From positions 1,674,001-1,738,000 of the forward strand of contig NW_024609958.1 of assembly GCF_016920785.2 (NCBI RefSeq): DNA of 64,000 nucleotides, read 5' to 3'. Shown here piece by piece: positions 12,630 through 24,626 of this stretch (its first letter is position 1; each line of letters starts with the position of its first letter). Below the pieces are notes generated by a model. The model made no database searches. It was not told the DNA's origin and saw nothing but the letters and a program-made list of their open reading frames with translations. Source of the stretch: Ixodes scapularis (lineage: Eukaryota > Arthropoda > Arachnida > Ixodida > Ixodidae). The translations under genes were made by a program, and so were the position numbers.

Positions 12630-13960
12630 AGGTGGCAGTAATCAAATTACTGTAATTGCATTACAGTAATTAGAATACTTTTGAGAGTAATTTGTAATGT
12701 AACTGATTACTTTTTGATGCAGGTAATTTAGACAATGTAATGAATTACCCTAGTGGTGGTAATTGTAATTAAAATTGTAACTGCTTTTTGGAGATTTCAG
12801 GTATATGTTTTTTCTTTATTTGCCCAGAAATGAACGAAAAAAAAAAGCAGTTCTGGCATTTGCAAACAAATAACGAAAAAGAAACAACAAATACGGTTTT
12901 CGTTTGTGGCCAGTGGCTGGTGTGGCGGTCGCACTGGGTGTCTTTATAAGCACATCGCTTGAAGGCACTCTATACCGGACTAGAGGGTCGTGCCACCTAA
13001 AACCTGCTGGGTTTGTGTTGCTGTGACCAAGAATATGCTGCCCCGAGCATGAATTTTGTCCCCCATGAAGATTATCTTGCCCCGAAGTTCACATAAAGAA
13101 GACACAGCCCACGGGAATATTCATTAGCAAGGCAATCCGAACCTAGACGCCTCCGGGGATCGACACTTTGCGCAGGAGGTATTTCGGAAAAACGTGAACC
13201 CACAACACAGACAGACCCAAGGTCAGTCGGTTCGGTCTGGGAGGGCATTTTGGTTCGCGTTATCTGTCTTTGGTTTTGACCACTGGCTTGGTGTGGGGGT
13301 GACGGTTGTTCCTTTGGAAATGCAGAGCCGAGTGTGTTCTTTCTTTTTGTTTAGCTCCTCCTTTATTATATATAAAACAGTAATTCGAAAGTAATTTCAT
13401 TACTTTGATGCGGTAATTTCTAATTTTAATTCATTACTTTTGTGTAGTTTAGTTCCAAAGTTCATGTGTTAGAAAAGTTATTAGTAATGTAAATTAATAA
13501 CAATAAATGAGCAATTTGGCCACTACGTGTCTATTGGGACAAAGGAAGATAAAAAAACCTACAAAAAAAAAGCAACTCAACAGTATGACAGTATAGCAGC
13601 GTTTATCGCTGAACACGTCAGTCGAACTCTACGGCTGGGAATGTCCTTGACCTAGCGAACACACCAAGGCTCGTCGATCGAACCTTCTAAAATCGTGCGC
13701 AAACGGAATGTAAACCCGGAGTTTGCCAACACGGGAAGGCACAGATCCACTTGTCAACTTGGAACTTCAGAGGCAGAGGGAACAATGAGAGAGTGCAATT
13801 ACCTGCTCTTCACTAGTTGCACCAGCTCTTGCTGAAGCACAACACTGCCGTTATTTCGAGGCGTCAGTAGAAGGGCCCTTCAGCATCGTCGGACATGTAT
13901 TCTCGATGAGGCGTGTAAACGTAGCTGATGAAAGCTCCGAGAGGCAGTTACCCTTTAACT
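12630..13960. repeat. GTAATT-rich tracts and intervening non-coding sequence
   Basis: Dense GTAATT/AATTAC words at about 12634-12780 and 13376-13450 flank about 600 bases without such words, suggesting another decayed MITE. Equivalents are at about 5655-6540 and 19580-20400. The stretch from 13450 to 13960 shows no gene. Confidence 0.4.
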
Positions 13961-14063
13961 GTAACGTCTGTACTGAAAAGAAAACCATAAACCACGAAAG
14001 AACGCAGTTGTGTATTTGATCGTTTAAAGTTACGAGAATAGTACCTCGCAACGTTTGGGTTCA

Positions 14064-14187
14064 GGTTACGCGTTCCTGCGACCGGTGGAAGCATGCTTCC
14101 ACCAGTCGCAATCGCGCTCAGAGCTGAAGCACAGCTTGACCGGCTCCACGGCGCGCTCGCCAACGCCATCGCTCGAACCCGTCGTGT
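14064..14187 (-). pseudogene. Truncated copy of the cysteine-rich exon-like frame (copy 2)
   Basis: Same truncated fragment as at 7117-7240, displaced by the 6947-base period and broken at the same palindrome (14084-14103). The corresponding place after 20935 has lost this segment. Confidence 0.5.
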
Positions 14188-14599
14188 GCCCCCCTTAAAG
14201 AAGAAATGAACGAAGGATAAGACGCGGCCACACCGCAAGCACATCGTACAAAGGACAGTCTACCGGGACACTGTCTGAAGCATGTTTCCTCCTTCAACGG
14301 CGCTACTGTCTCATGGGTCGTACACAAACTGGTGTGCAGACGCATACAAATGTAGGAAGGAAGCGTGCAAACGTGCTTTTATAACTTGCTTGAGGCGTAC
14401 GCCCGCAGATACTGGCGTCGTCATGCCTGCAGAGAACAGCGTGGCTCTTTGTTTTATCAAGTACAAGCAGTGTAACTGCAGATTTACGGTGTATCTTGGG
14501 GTTTTGCCAAGTTTGGCATGATGAAGCTACGCGGTTGATGTGTCTGGTTCTCCCCACTGGACTAGGAGTGCGCACCAACCTCGGTTTATGGTTTTTTTA

Positions 14600-16285
14600 A
14601 TGCGTTAGCATTAGAACCCTCGTTTGGACGAAAACCCGGCGGTGTCTTTCGTTTCTCAGCGCGGGGGAGAGAGGAAGAAGGAGGGGGAGTGTGTGACGCG
14701 CGCAAAGCTCACATTGGTCCGAAGCGTTGCCGTCAGCACGCGTCAACTTGTCCTCTTCTCCCTGGCGCTGACAAACCGACAGACACCGCCGGGCAAAACA
14801 AGCCCTTTCGTTCTCCTCAAAGTCACACTCGGAGCTGGCGCAGAGACAGAGAGGAGGACGTGCCGCTGCCAAACTTTTTTTGATAATAATAAAAAAAAAA
14901 AACAAAAAAAAAACAGCCCAAGTGGTGACTTTTCCTGGGTCACTAAAGAAGGCCACGGTAGGCCACAGACTGGACATAACGCTGTCCAGTCAGTAGCCTA
15001 CGATGGCCTTTTTCGGTGACTCACAGAACATTTAGGCTTTCGTATCTAGGAGGTGTTACCGCGGCGCGGTGAAATACGAACGTGCTCAGTTGCCACCCTT
15101 TCAACACCGGTTGTTCTTCGCTTTGAGTTTCTCTAGTACCTGAGTGTTTGCTGTGATGTGTGTGTGTAGTGAAAACGACGGATGCGGTTCGCTCCATGAA
15201 TGATATACAGGGTGATACAAGGAGACGCCAGGCTCTTTAAATCGACCGGAAAATTCGGTTTTTAACCTATCGCGCTACGAATTTGTGCAGCGTTGCCCAC
15301 AGATGGTGCATTTTTTTTTCTAAAATTTGCAAAAAGCGAACTTACCTGAGGAAAAAGTAAAGAAATAAAAAAGCTTAGCTCTTATGGAAATGCAGCGAAG
15401 CCACCGGTCTTCAAACAACACAGCGCCGTTTCGGACAAGAGACAAGAGATGGCGCAACGAACGCCGTTAACGAACGAGCATACGGCGCCGAGAGCCAGCG
15501 TCTTTAGCAGACAATCTTTTCGACTCAAAAGCGGCGCGCGTTCCGCAGGCGGCGAATGTCACAGAAACAAAAACAGGCGCGGTAACAACAAGGGACTGCA
15601 GTTCCTTGTCTGCTAAATACGCCGGCTCTCGGCGTCGTCTGCTCGTCCGTTGTAGGCAGTTGGCGTCGCGACCGCTTGCGCCATCTCTTGTCTCCCGTGT
15701 GAAACGGCGCCGTGTTGTTTGCAGACCGGTGACTTCGCTGCGTTTACATAGGAGCTAAGCCTTTTTCTTTCTTCACTTTTTCCTCAGGTAAGTTCGCTCT
15801 TTGCATATTTTACAAAACAAAGATGCACCGTCTGTGGGCAACGCTGCACAAAGTCGTTGCGCGACAGGTTAAAAATCCGAATTTTCCGGTCGATTTAAAG
15901 AGCCTGGCGTCTCCTTGTATCACCCTGTAGATGCGGTTCCCTCCACGAGTAGTGTGGATGTGGTTCTTTTCACCAGTGATATGGACGACCATATCCAAGG
16001 GCGTCGATGTTCTCTGACAGGGAGAGTACAGAAAAGGGGGCGGAAAAGAACTACAAGAAGCTCCGTTGGTGAATTCTTATTAAATCCGTTAGCATGGTCT
16101 TGGGAAACGCCACAGACGTCCCCCTTTTGGGAAGCACTAACACTGACTCCGTAGAGAGGCAAAAAAAGGCAGTAAATAATAGAGGAAGCAAAATAGAAAG
16201 CCCAAACAAAAAAGGGAAGGGATCAGCGTTAGCGACACCCAAATGTGAACGTCTGTTACGTCCCCCGGGGGTCATGCTAACGCAT
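14600..16285. mobile_element. Outer ATGCGTTAGCAT-ended element, second copy
   Basis: Tandem-duplication copy of 7653-9337 with the same ends (ATGCGTTAGCAT near 14600, ATGCTAACGCAT ending 16285) and the same nested 720-bp element. Confidence 0.5.
15208..15927. mobile_element. 720-bp foldback element inserted at TA, second complete copy
   Basis: Same length, ends and TA flanks as 8260-8979, with at least one single-base difference (near 15422 versus 8473). Its presence here reflects segmental duplication, not a new insertion. Confidence 0.7.
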
Positions 16286-19200
16286 TCCCTTAGAATCCTC
16301 CAATGAATCTTCCTGCAATTTTTTCTATATGTTCTGCTGTTGTTTACTCCGTCTTACTGATGGAACCCACTCCTTTCGAGTAATGCCTCTGGGCCTGAGG
16401 GTAACATCAGGGCCAGAGGCGTGGCCTATTCATCGCGGTGCTGCAGCAACAATGAAATCAGTGGCTACACTCCGTTTCATATTACGTTTAAGCGCAGCGG
16501 ATGTTACGAGCCATGGGAGCCAATCGGAGGCCGTGTGACTCTCACGTGACCTTATTGGCGGTTGGCACTTGGCGTCGGAAAACAGAAGCTAAGTCAGCAC
16601 GGAAGGCACCCAGGCAACCGGCAGCAAAACCTGCCTGTCTTGGACGCAGTTCCAGCGATGTCCATAACGTCGAAAATGTCGACACAGTTCCGCGTGGTTC
16701 CGCTACTGTAGGTCCGCGTGGGGTCCTCAACCAAGGAGACTGCACTCCAGAGACGGCCATCTTACCCGGCGTACGTAGCGCTGCTGGCACTGCTTCGGAA
16801 CTTCTTGCTGCATCGTAGGCTCGTTTGATAATATTAGTGATAAAAACATCAATGCAACCGAAATGTTCTGCACGTTTCGACTAGAAGACGGAATTACAGG
16901 CGGCCTTTGCCGCCGCTTAAGCTCGATCAACTCAACAACATTTATTAAACAACGTGCGCGACGTGCTCGAAAAACGAAACCGAAAGAAGATGAGTCGGGA
17001 GGGCGAAAGCTTTCTCCCGTCGGCCTGGAGATGGAGAGAAACGTTTCGTTCCTCCCTTATCCTCGTGTCCGCTTGGGGGCGCGTCAGTAGAAGGGAAGAA
17101 GACGCGCCGTTGCTAGCTTTTTCCTCTATATTTTTTTAGAGTGTAGGTTGGATACTTGCGTTGGGAAAGTTCTCTCCCAGAAGTTGCTAAATACCGTTAC
17201 TCCTTACTTGATTATAAAGTAACGAAAATACGTTACTCGTTCCCACTCTTAAAAGTAACTGTCATTACTTCGTTACCCCCCCCCCCCCCCCCTCAAAAAA
17301 AGAAAAAGAAAAAGAGGAAAAATCAAGTGCCCGTAACTCCTCGCTTGCAATGCGCGAAGTACAAGTCGGCCAGTATAGGTCACCCTCGAGAATTTCCGCT
17401 ACCCGGGGAAACATCGTCTTGCTTTGGACATATCAATGCTCACGTTTTGACCGCAGCTGTCAAGCTGCGGTCACGCTTTGGTGTTCACGTTTCGACCGCA
17501 GCTGTCACTCATTTTTGTTTTTGCCGCTGGTATGTATTATATATATGTCAACATTTTCCAGGTTGTAAGGGCTTGATCTCTATATTGCCTCACCTATTGT
17601 ATAGACGTACTGCTACGTGGCTGAGCACAAGGGTAAACGAAAAAGGTCGTTAGATCAAAGCGTGTTGTACATTTATTCTGGGAACCTAATCCTGTTGTCA
17701 AAAGTCCCATTCCCGTTGCTCGTACATATATACAAGGGACACGAAGTTTCTTCGCAGAAATGATGACAGAACCATCCGGGGACATTCCTTAATAGGATAC
17801 ATACATCCGCATGTTTTGAACACTTCTGCAGACAGTTTTTACACGCCCAATGTGACGGGACCGCCATTCAAGAAGGAAACACGCTTCAGGCAGTGTCGAC
17901 CCACTGCCCCTTGAACGATGTATATTTAGCGGGGAGAGCGCGGCTCGAAGTTTTAAGATAAAAGGTGCAATTTGTGGGTTTAACACATGCCGTGACCCTT
18001 TTTTGGGGGTCATTTGGCTTGCGTACTTTACGCATGCCTAGTAAGCATAGTAAACTTGTACTACCACGGTCCTCGTACCATGTCTATGGTGTGCAAAACG
18101 TTCAGTCACGCTATGCGAAAGTTTGACTACCCTTGGCAATTGCAATAAGCTAAAAGTATGCGGATCTTGCCCTTTTGAGGAAACAAAAATGTACTTCGGA
18201 AGTTACGCGTATCGAGTTTAATAATAATATCATAATAGGGATATAATTTTTGTTTCCATGGGTAGCTGAGCTTAGCAGCTGAACCGTGCCGCCGCATCAG
18301 CAGGGTCAGCATAACGCGTTGTGCACCACTAAAACAAATTGTGCATAGAAATTGCTTTTTTTTTTAATGTGTACTTCAGATGTTTAAACTATATTGTAGC
18401 AAACTCGAAGCATATTTCGAGCCTCTTGAAAGCAGCTGACTACGCAGTCGCACCATCGCCTTCGACCGAGTGCCTCTTGCTGCTATCGAAAGATGGCGCC
18501 ACAAGTAAATCTTTCGGAACTCTCGGGCTGTCTCGGGTCGTCTGCGTCGGCGTCCGTCGGTGAAAATGTCGAGGGTATTGTTTTCATCTCTCACAAGAGC
18601 CGAGTCACGCCTCGTAAATTTGCGAGGTTGAATAGACCCTTTCCAAAACCCCGTCGAACAACGTTGGCAGGCGCCATTTCTTGGCTTTGGCCAATGTTGG
18701 GTTGGTCTTTTTAGACTTAGGCTAGGTGGTCCAATCTACCGTTCATTACAAAAAATTTAGCCATTAACATCAATTCGGCCAGCCATCCTTGGGCAGGAAG
18801 CGTGTGATTGGATCCGAGTCCACGCCGATTGCAGACGCAGCTTTCGTTCTTCATACGAGTAAAGCCGAACTCACACCGAATCCTGACGCAGCTCTCGTGT
18901 CCAATACATAACATGGCCAGATTGCGTGCCCAAGCAATAACGTGTACGAAAGTTGGCAGAGTAGCTTATAGATGTCACGCAAAGTTCTCTAATCAACTTT
19001 AACATACATTAATGATGGAAATTCGAGCTCGTTACGTGCAAGGGCCGATTTGTTTCGGAAGATTTTAGAATACATTTCTTTATTTCGTTTACCCTTGTCC
19101 TGAGCCGCGAAGTATACACCCAACACCCGGTACGACGAAACAACAACAACAACAACGCCAAAAGCAGGAACAATACACTGAAAAATGTAACAAACAAAAT

Positions 19201-21338
19201 CGGGCGAGAGTGAATGACCCTTGCCGCTGAAATATAGAAATCGTCCAGTGGCGTGGCAAAAGCGGCGAGAGCAAAACGGATGTTTCTATCCGCATGCCGA
19301 AGTTTCCACCTTTTAAAGGGCGACGGCCGCTTTAGGAAATTGTCTATAATAAGCAGACGTGTACGTAATGCGTCACTAGTAACGAGTTATTCCTACCTAA
19401 TTACTTTTTTCGGTGACGAGTAACGTATTTGTGACTTTTTTAGAAAAGGCACGAGTAACGTATACTGGGTTACTTTTAATGCCAAGTAACGAGTAACGGT
19501 ATTGTGTTACTTTCGAGGTCTAGCCTGTACAACACCGTCTAAACAACCCTATCTTAATTTTAACCCGAGTACATGTCAGAGGTGGCAGTAATCAAATTAC
19601 TGTAATTGCATTACAGTAATTAGAATACTTTTGAGAGTAATTTGTAATGTAACTGATTACTTTTTGATGCAGGTAATTTAGACAATGTAATGAATTACCC
19701 TAGTGGTGGTAATTGTAATTAAAATTGTAACTGCTTTTTGGAGATTTCAGGTATATGTTTTTTCTTTATTTGCCCAGAAATGAACGAAAAAAAAAAGCAG
19801 TTCTGGCATTTGCAAACAAATAACGAAAAAGAAACAACAAATACGGTTTTCGTTTGTGGCCAGTGGCTGGTGTGGCGGTCGCACTGGGTGTCTTTATAAG
19901 CACATCGCTTGAAGGCACTCTATACCGGACTAGAGGGTCGTGCCACCTAAAACCTGCTGGGTTTGTGTTGCTGTGACCAAGAATATGCTGCCCCGAGCAT
20001 GAATTTTGTCCCCCATGAAGATTATCTTGCCCCGAAGTTCACATAAAGAAGACACAGCCCACGGGAATATTCATTAGCAAGGCAATCCGAACCTAGACGC
20101 CTCCGGGGATCGACACTTTGCGCAGGAGGTATTTCGGAAAAACGTGAACCCACAACACAGACAGACCCAAGGTCAGTCGGTTCGGTCTGGGAGGGCATTT
20201 TGGTTCGCGTTATCTGTCTTTGGTTTTGACCACTGGCTTGGTGTGGGGGTGACGGTTGTTCCTTTGGAAATGCAGAGCCGAGTGTGTTCTTTCTTTTTGT
20301 TTAGCTCCTCCTTTATTATATATAAAACAGTAATTCGAAAGTAATTTCATTACTTTGATGCGGTAATTTCTAATTTTAATTCATTACTTTTGTGTAGTTT
20401 AGTTCCAAAGTTCATGTGTTAGAAAAGTTATTAGTAATGTAAATTAATAACAATAAATGAGCAATTTGGCCACTACGTGTCTATTGGGACAAAGGAAGAT
20501 AAAAAAACCTACAAAAAAAAAGCAACTCAACAGTATGACAGTATAGCAGCGTTTATCGCTGAACACGTCAGTCGAACTCTACGGCTGGGAATGTCCTTGA
20601 CCTAGCGAACACACCAAGGCTCGTCGATCGAACCTTCTAAAATCGTGCGCAAACGGAATGTAAACCCGGAGTTTGCCAACACGGGAAGGCACAGATCCAC
20701 TTGTCAACTTGGAACTTCAGAGGCAGAGGGAACAATGAGAGAGTGCAATTACCTGCTCTTCACTAGTTGCACCAGCTCTTGCTGAAGCACAACACTGCCG
20801 TTATTTCGAGGCGTCAGTAGAAGGGCCCTTCAGCATCGTCGGACATGTATTCTCGATGAGGCGTGTAAACGTAGCTGATGAAAGCTCCGAGAGGCAGTTA
20901 CCCTTTAACTGTAACGTCTGTACTGAAAAGAAAACAATAAACCACGAAAAAACGTAATTGTGTATTTGGTTGTTTAAAGTAACGGGAATAGTGCCTCGCT
21001 ACGTTTGGGTTCAGGTTACGCGTTCCTGTTAAGAATCGGTAACGAGTAACGTATTCAGTTTCATTTCAGAGAGTAATGAGTAACGGTATTTAGTTATATT
21101 TTTGGGTAACGTGTAAAGTAATCAATCACTTTCAGGCAATATTTCAATCACTTTTGCGATGCAGTAAATGATTACTGTTATGTCATTTACATCTTTCAAT
21201 AAAGTAATTGTAATTGGCATCAGTTACATTTTTCCAGTAACGCGTACAAGACAGCGGTCCTGCACCCGGTGGTCGAGGTGTGCGTTGCACGCTTCGTCCG
21301 CGGGGTGCAGGACCGCTGGCCAATGGCATACTAACTTG

Positions 21339-21545
21339 TTTTTGAGTAGGGGGGGGGGGGAAACAGCCCCCCCCCTCTCTTCCCCCGGGCCGGAGGGTTG
21401 TGCCCTTGGTATCCCTTGGGCGCCGCCGGCCAGTGTTTGCCCCTCCCAGTGGCGGCTGTTTAAGGGGGGGGGGGGGGGCAAAAACAGATGCCTTGCCCCC
21501 CCCCCCACACACACACTCTGTGAACTGGGGGAGGGCAAGCGCCCC
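21339..21545. repeat. G/C homopolymer-rich insert
   Basis: Several runs of G and of C longer than ten bases (near 21349, 21370, 21464, 21497) interrupt otherwise GC-rich sequence. The opposed runs can pair with each other. Resembles tick MITEs with G-rich ends, but I could not define its borders. Confidence 0.4.
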
Positions 21546-21600
21546 CCTTGCCCACCTGGTTGGTATGACGAGTGTAGAAAGTTGGGCGAGTTGGTGATTC

Positions 21601-21712
21601 ATAATAATTAAAAAGCGCAACAAGACATCGGACACAGAAGGAGACACAGACACAGCGCTGTGTCTGTGTCTCCTTCTGTGTCCGTTGTCCTGTTGCGCTT
21701 TTTAATTATTAT
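21601..21712. repeat. 112-bp near-perfect palindrome
   Basis: The arms 21601-21656 and 21657-21712 are reverse complements with two mismatches and no spacer (centre CAGCGCTG). Probably a minimal foldback element or the product of a hairpin-capped break. Confidence 0.8.
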
Positions 21713-22010
21713 GGTTGGTATGCCTATGCGCAAGGATGCGCTCCGAGAAGTAACCAAAACCCAGGAACTTGTACGAGTCGACCGTTCTTCCGGAACGCCG
21801 TAAGATGCTGTGCGTGCCTTCTATTTTTCTCAAATGAATTGAATCGGGTTCTTTTGAATGATACTCAGGAAACCTGCAATCGAAACCATACATATAAATT
21901 CACAAATTAAAAGGTAATCAGTGGAAATTAGATAATGAACTAATTATACCTAAAGTGATTAATTTTCTGAAATGAGCCCTTTGCCAGTGACAAACTTGTA
22001 CTTGTCACTA

Positions 22011-22358
22011 GCATGAACAATCGGGCAAATAAGGGTTATTTTTCCCCGATTTTTGATGTGGCCGGATACGGCACTTTCTACACGGACAGCGGTCCGCCGG
22101 AGGCGCACGCGGTATGCCGCACGAGCTGAAGAAGCAGTAGCGGTCGGAGTAGCCGTCCCCGAAGAACTGCGTGGGGCTGCAGCGCTGTCCCTTCTCGACG
22201 CTGGGCTCGCAGCTCCGCACGTGGTCACACCGATGCACGTGGAGAAAGCACTCCTTCCACCAATCGCAGTCGCGCTCGGAGCTGAAGCACACCTTGCCCG
22301 GCTGCTCGGCGCGCTCGCCGACGCCACCGCTCGAACCCGTCGTGTGCCCCCACCCCCC
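22011..22358 (-). CDS. Cysteine-rich exon-like open frame (partial, unknown protein)
   Basis: On the minus strand a frame is open from a TAA at 22359-22361 to a stop at 22008-22010. Its core, about 75 residues from around 22293, carries eleven cysteines (spacing starts C-x6-C-x5-C-x6-C-x5-C) with the motif CFSSERDCDWWKEC. Third codon positions are mostly G or C, unlike the A+T-rich surroundings, which is the best sign that it was or is coding. No start codon or signal peptide lies in the same frame, so it looks like an internal exon. The pattern resembles small secreted disulfide-rich proteins, but I do not recognise a family. It sits inside the fourth tandem unit, and truncated relatives lie at 7117 and 14064. 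It could be a captured host exon. Confidence 0.45.
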
Positions 22359-22362
22359 TTAA

Positions 22363-22511
22363 AGGCCGATGACAAGACAGGAGATTCTGCAAGGCAGAAA
22401 ATCCTCCTCACCCTGGGGGTGGAAGAAACAGGCAACGGTGGACAGGGAAGGAAAGAGGAGAGGACGAAGCGGGCGAAAAGTGGAAAGCGCGAACTGGTCG
22501 TCAGTCTTTAA
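22363..22511. mobile_element. 149-bp TTAA-flanked insertion (piggyBac-type MITE candidate)
   Basis: Compared with copies 1 and 2, where CCCCCCTTAAAGAAGAAATG is continuous (near 7244), copy 4 has about 149 extra bases between two TTAA sites (22359-22362 and 22508-22511). The ends are imperfect inverted repeats (AGGCCGATGAC against AGACTGACGAC). TTAA duplication is the hallmark of piggyBac-type elements. It is non-coding. Confidence 0.6.
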
Positions 22512-22913
22512 AGAAGAAATGAACGAAGGATAAGACGCGGCCACACCGCAAGCACAATCGTACGAAGGACAGTCTACCGGGACACTGTCTGAAGCATGTT
22601 TCCTCCTTCAACGGCGGTACTGTCACATGGGTCGCACAGAAACTGGTGTGCAGACGCATACAGATGTATGAAGCAAACGTGCAAACGTGCTTTTATAACT
22701 TGCTTGAGGCGTACGTACGCATATACTTGCGTCGTCATGCCTGCAGACAACAGCGCGGCTCTTTTTTTATCAAGTACAAGCAGTGTGACTGCAGATTTAC
22801 GGTGTATCTTCGGGTCTAGCCAAGTTTGGCACGATGAAGCTACACGATTGATTTGTCTGGTTTTCCCCACTGGATTAGGAGTGCGCACCAACCTCGGTTT
22901 ATGCTTTTTTTAA

Positions 22914-23809
22914 ATGCGTTAGCATTAGAACGCTCGATTGGACGAAAACCCGGCGGTGTCTTTTGTTTTTCAGCGCGGGGGAGAGAGGAAGAAGGAGGGG
23001 GTGTGCGTGACGCGTGCAAAGCTGACATTGGGCCAAAGCGCTGACGTCAGCACGCGACAATCTGTTCTCTCTCCGGCGCTAACAAACCGATAGACACCGC
23101 CAGGTTTTCGTCAAAACAAGTCCTTCCGTTTTCGTCAAAGTCACACTCGGAGCTGGCGCAGAGCCAGAGAGCAGGACGTGCGAAGGCCAAACCCTTTTAG
23201 ATAAAAAGAAAGTCCAAGTGTTGACTTTTCCTGCGCCACTAGAGAATTCCACGGTAGGCCACAGATTGGACATTACGCTGTCCAATCAGATGCCTACGAT
23301 GGCCTTCTTCGGTGACTGAGAAAAACACTTAGGCTTTCGTATCTAGGAGGTGTTGCCGCGGTGCGGTGAAATGCGAACGTGCTCAATTGCCTCTCTTTCA
23401 GCACCGGTTGTTCTTCGCTTTGGGTTTCTGTAGTACCTGTGTGATGTGTATTTGTGTAGTTAAAACGACGGATGCGGTCCCTTCCGCGAGTGGTATGGAT
23501 GTGGTTCTTTTCACCAGTGATATCGACGACCGACGTCCTCTGGCAGGCAGAGTAGAGGAGAGGGGGCGGAAAAAATTACAGGCAGCTTCGTTGGTGGATT
23601 CTTAGAAAATCGGTTAGCACCAACTTTGGAACGCCACACACGTCCCCTTTTTGGGAAGCGCTAACACTGACTCCGTAGAGAGGCAAAAAGAGGAAGCAAA
23701 TAATAGAGGAAGCAAAATAGAAAGCCCAAAAAGAAAAGTGAAGGGATCAGCGTGAGCGATCCCCAAATTTGAACGTCTGTGGCGTTCCCCAGGGGTAATG
23801 CTAACGCAT
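22914..23809. mobile_element. ATGCGTTAGCAT-ended element without the nested insertion
   Basis: Same ends as 7653-9337 but only 896 bases long. At the place where the other copies hold the 720-bp element (near 23470-23500) this copy reads straight through, giving the empty site. Confidence 0.5.
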
Positions 23810-23875
23810 TCCCTAAAAATCCTCCAATTGATCTTCCGGCAATTTTCTCTATATGTTCTGCTGTTTTAGAGCGCA

Positions 23876-23915
23876 GCTCTTAGGCGCCCGTTTCCGGCTA
23901 GTGCAGTAGGCGATC
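23876..23915. repeat. GCGCAGCTCTTAGGCGCCC-type repeat start
   Basis: Short block shared with 35718-35760 and 51240-51270. It marks the abrupt end of similarity to the tandem unit. I recall this motif as widespread in tick genomes. Confidence 0.5.
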
Positions 23916-23989
23916 GTTGCAGGTGAAACCAGAGCTTCGCTGACCAACCACCTTCGCAGCATAGATTGGAGACCCAATTTTTTTTAATA

Positions 23990-24209
23990 AAACAACAAAA
24001 ATGGTAAAACATAATTTTTTTTTAAAATTGGGCTTGAGTTCAGGCTGTGAAAGCAGCTTCTGCTGTAGCTAACTAAAACGCTGGGTGTTATGCTGGTACG
24101 ACCTGAGCAGTTGGGCTGAGTTACGCTAGTCAAGCAGCGTGTCAGTTGCTTTTTTCTCTGCCTCCTTTCTCTGAGTCAGGGATCAATAAAGAATTTGAAA
24201 TTTGAAATT
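23990..24209 (+). mobile_element. 3' end of a truncated LINE with AATTTG tail
   Basis: The segment ends GGATCAATAAAG followed by repeats of AATTTGAAATTTG (to about 24209). A polyadenylation-like AATAAA close to a short microsatellite tail is typical of L2/CR1/Jockey-type LINE 3' ends. Only the untranslated end remains, with no reverse-transcriptase frame. The left border is uncertain. Confidence 0.5.
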
Positions 24210-24573
24210 TGTTTAAAACAAATGACCTGTGCGGCAAAGGATTAAAAAATTCGGATATTGTGCGGATGGTACTCCTAAAAGCAATAACAAGACGATTTAA
24301 TTGTGTTCTGAAAAACAAAATTTTGCTGGACAATCCCTTTAAGCGAGGACTGATACGAAATGCCATGTTGTTGTGCTCTTCTATTATTCCCTACCACAGC
24401 TTGAAGTTTCGACGCAAAAACAAGTCGACCTTTGAAAGTCGCCACTGCTCTGCTCTGACATTTGCGATCATAAGAAGGTCAAATATCATTCGCGCTCAGA
24501 CACAGCTGTGTCCTTTTCCCTGACTTTGCCGTCAGGAAATAGTTTAAGCCACAATGGAAGCAGGAAGTCAAGT

Positions 24574-24626
24574 GGGTTGGCAGCTGAACATATAAAAATG
24601 TTTTTTATATGTTCAGCTGCCAACCC
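24574..24626. repeat. Perfect 25-bp inverted repeat with 3-base loop
   Basis: GGGTTGGCAGCTGAACATAT and the following AAAAA are exactly complemented by 24602-24626. The stem is followed by a C run and an A run. Likely a foldback element end. Confidence 0.75.

Larger units (their letters stand above)
7039..13985. repeat. Direct tandem duplication, first segment (6947 bp)
   Basis: This segment and 13986-20935 are almost identical along their whole length. Differences seen by eye are mainly homopolymer lengths (C run near 10328 versus 17278, T run near 11405 versus 18355) plus a few single-base changes. It begins right after a 10-base tract (AAAAGAAAAC) shared with both later boundaries. Confidence 0.85.
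13986..20935. repeat. Direct tandem duplication, second segment (6950 bp)
   Basis: Near-identical partner of 7039-13985. The left boundary is a chimera: sequence before it matches the copy-2/3 type, sequence after it the copy-1 type. After 20935 the similarity drops to the level of an old repeat copy. No coding gene is supported inside; the content is nested MITEs as in the first segment. Confidence 0.85.
20936..23870. repeat. Diverged fourth copy of the tandem unit
   Basis: Continues the unit after the recent duplication, at clearly lower similarity (20936-21030 corresponds to 7039-7130). Similarity resumes at about 22250 and runs to about 23870, covering the part equivalent to 7150-8250 plus 115-500. 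Between 21030 and 22250 it holds unrelated inserted material (GTAAC tract, G/C runs, palindrome, cysteine-rich frame). It lacks the 720-bp element and so records the pre-insertion state. Confidence 0.7.

Noticed and set aside
21183..21653. 156-codon glycine/proline-rich frame on the minus strand
   Set aside because: Crosses G and C homopolymers and the start of a palindrome; overlapping open frames on both strands reflect composition.
1..23870. Array as rDNA or histone repeat
   Set aside because: No rRNA or histone sequence can be recognised in any copy; the content is nested MITEs.
24209..24523. 104-codon plus-strand frame after the LINE tail
   Set aside because: No recognisable domain, biased toward A+T composition, and no splice or start context.
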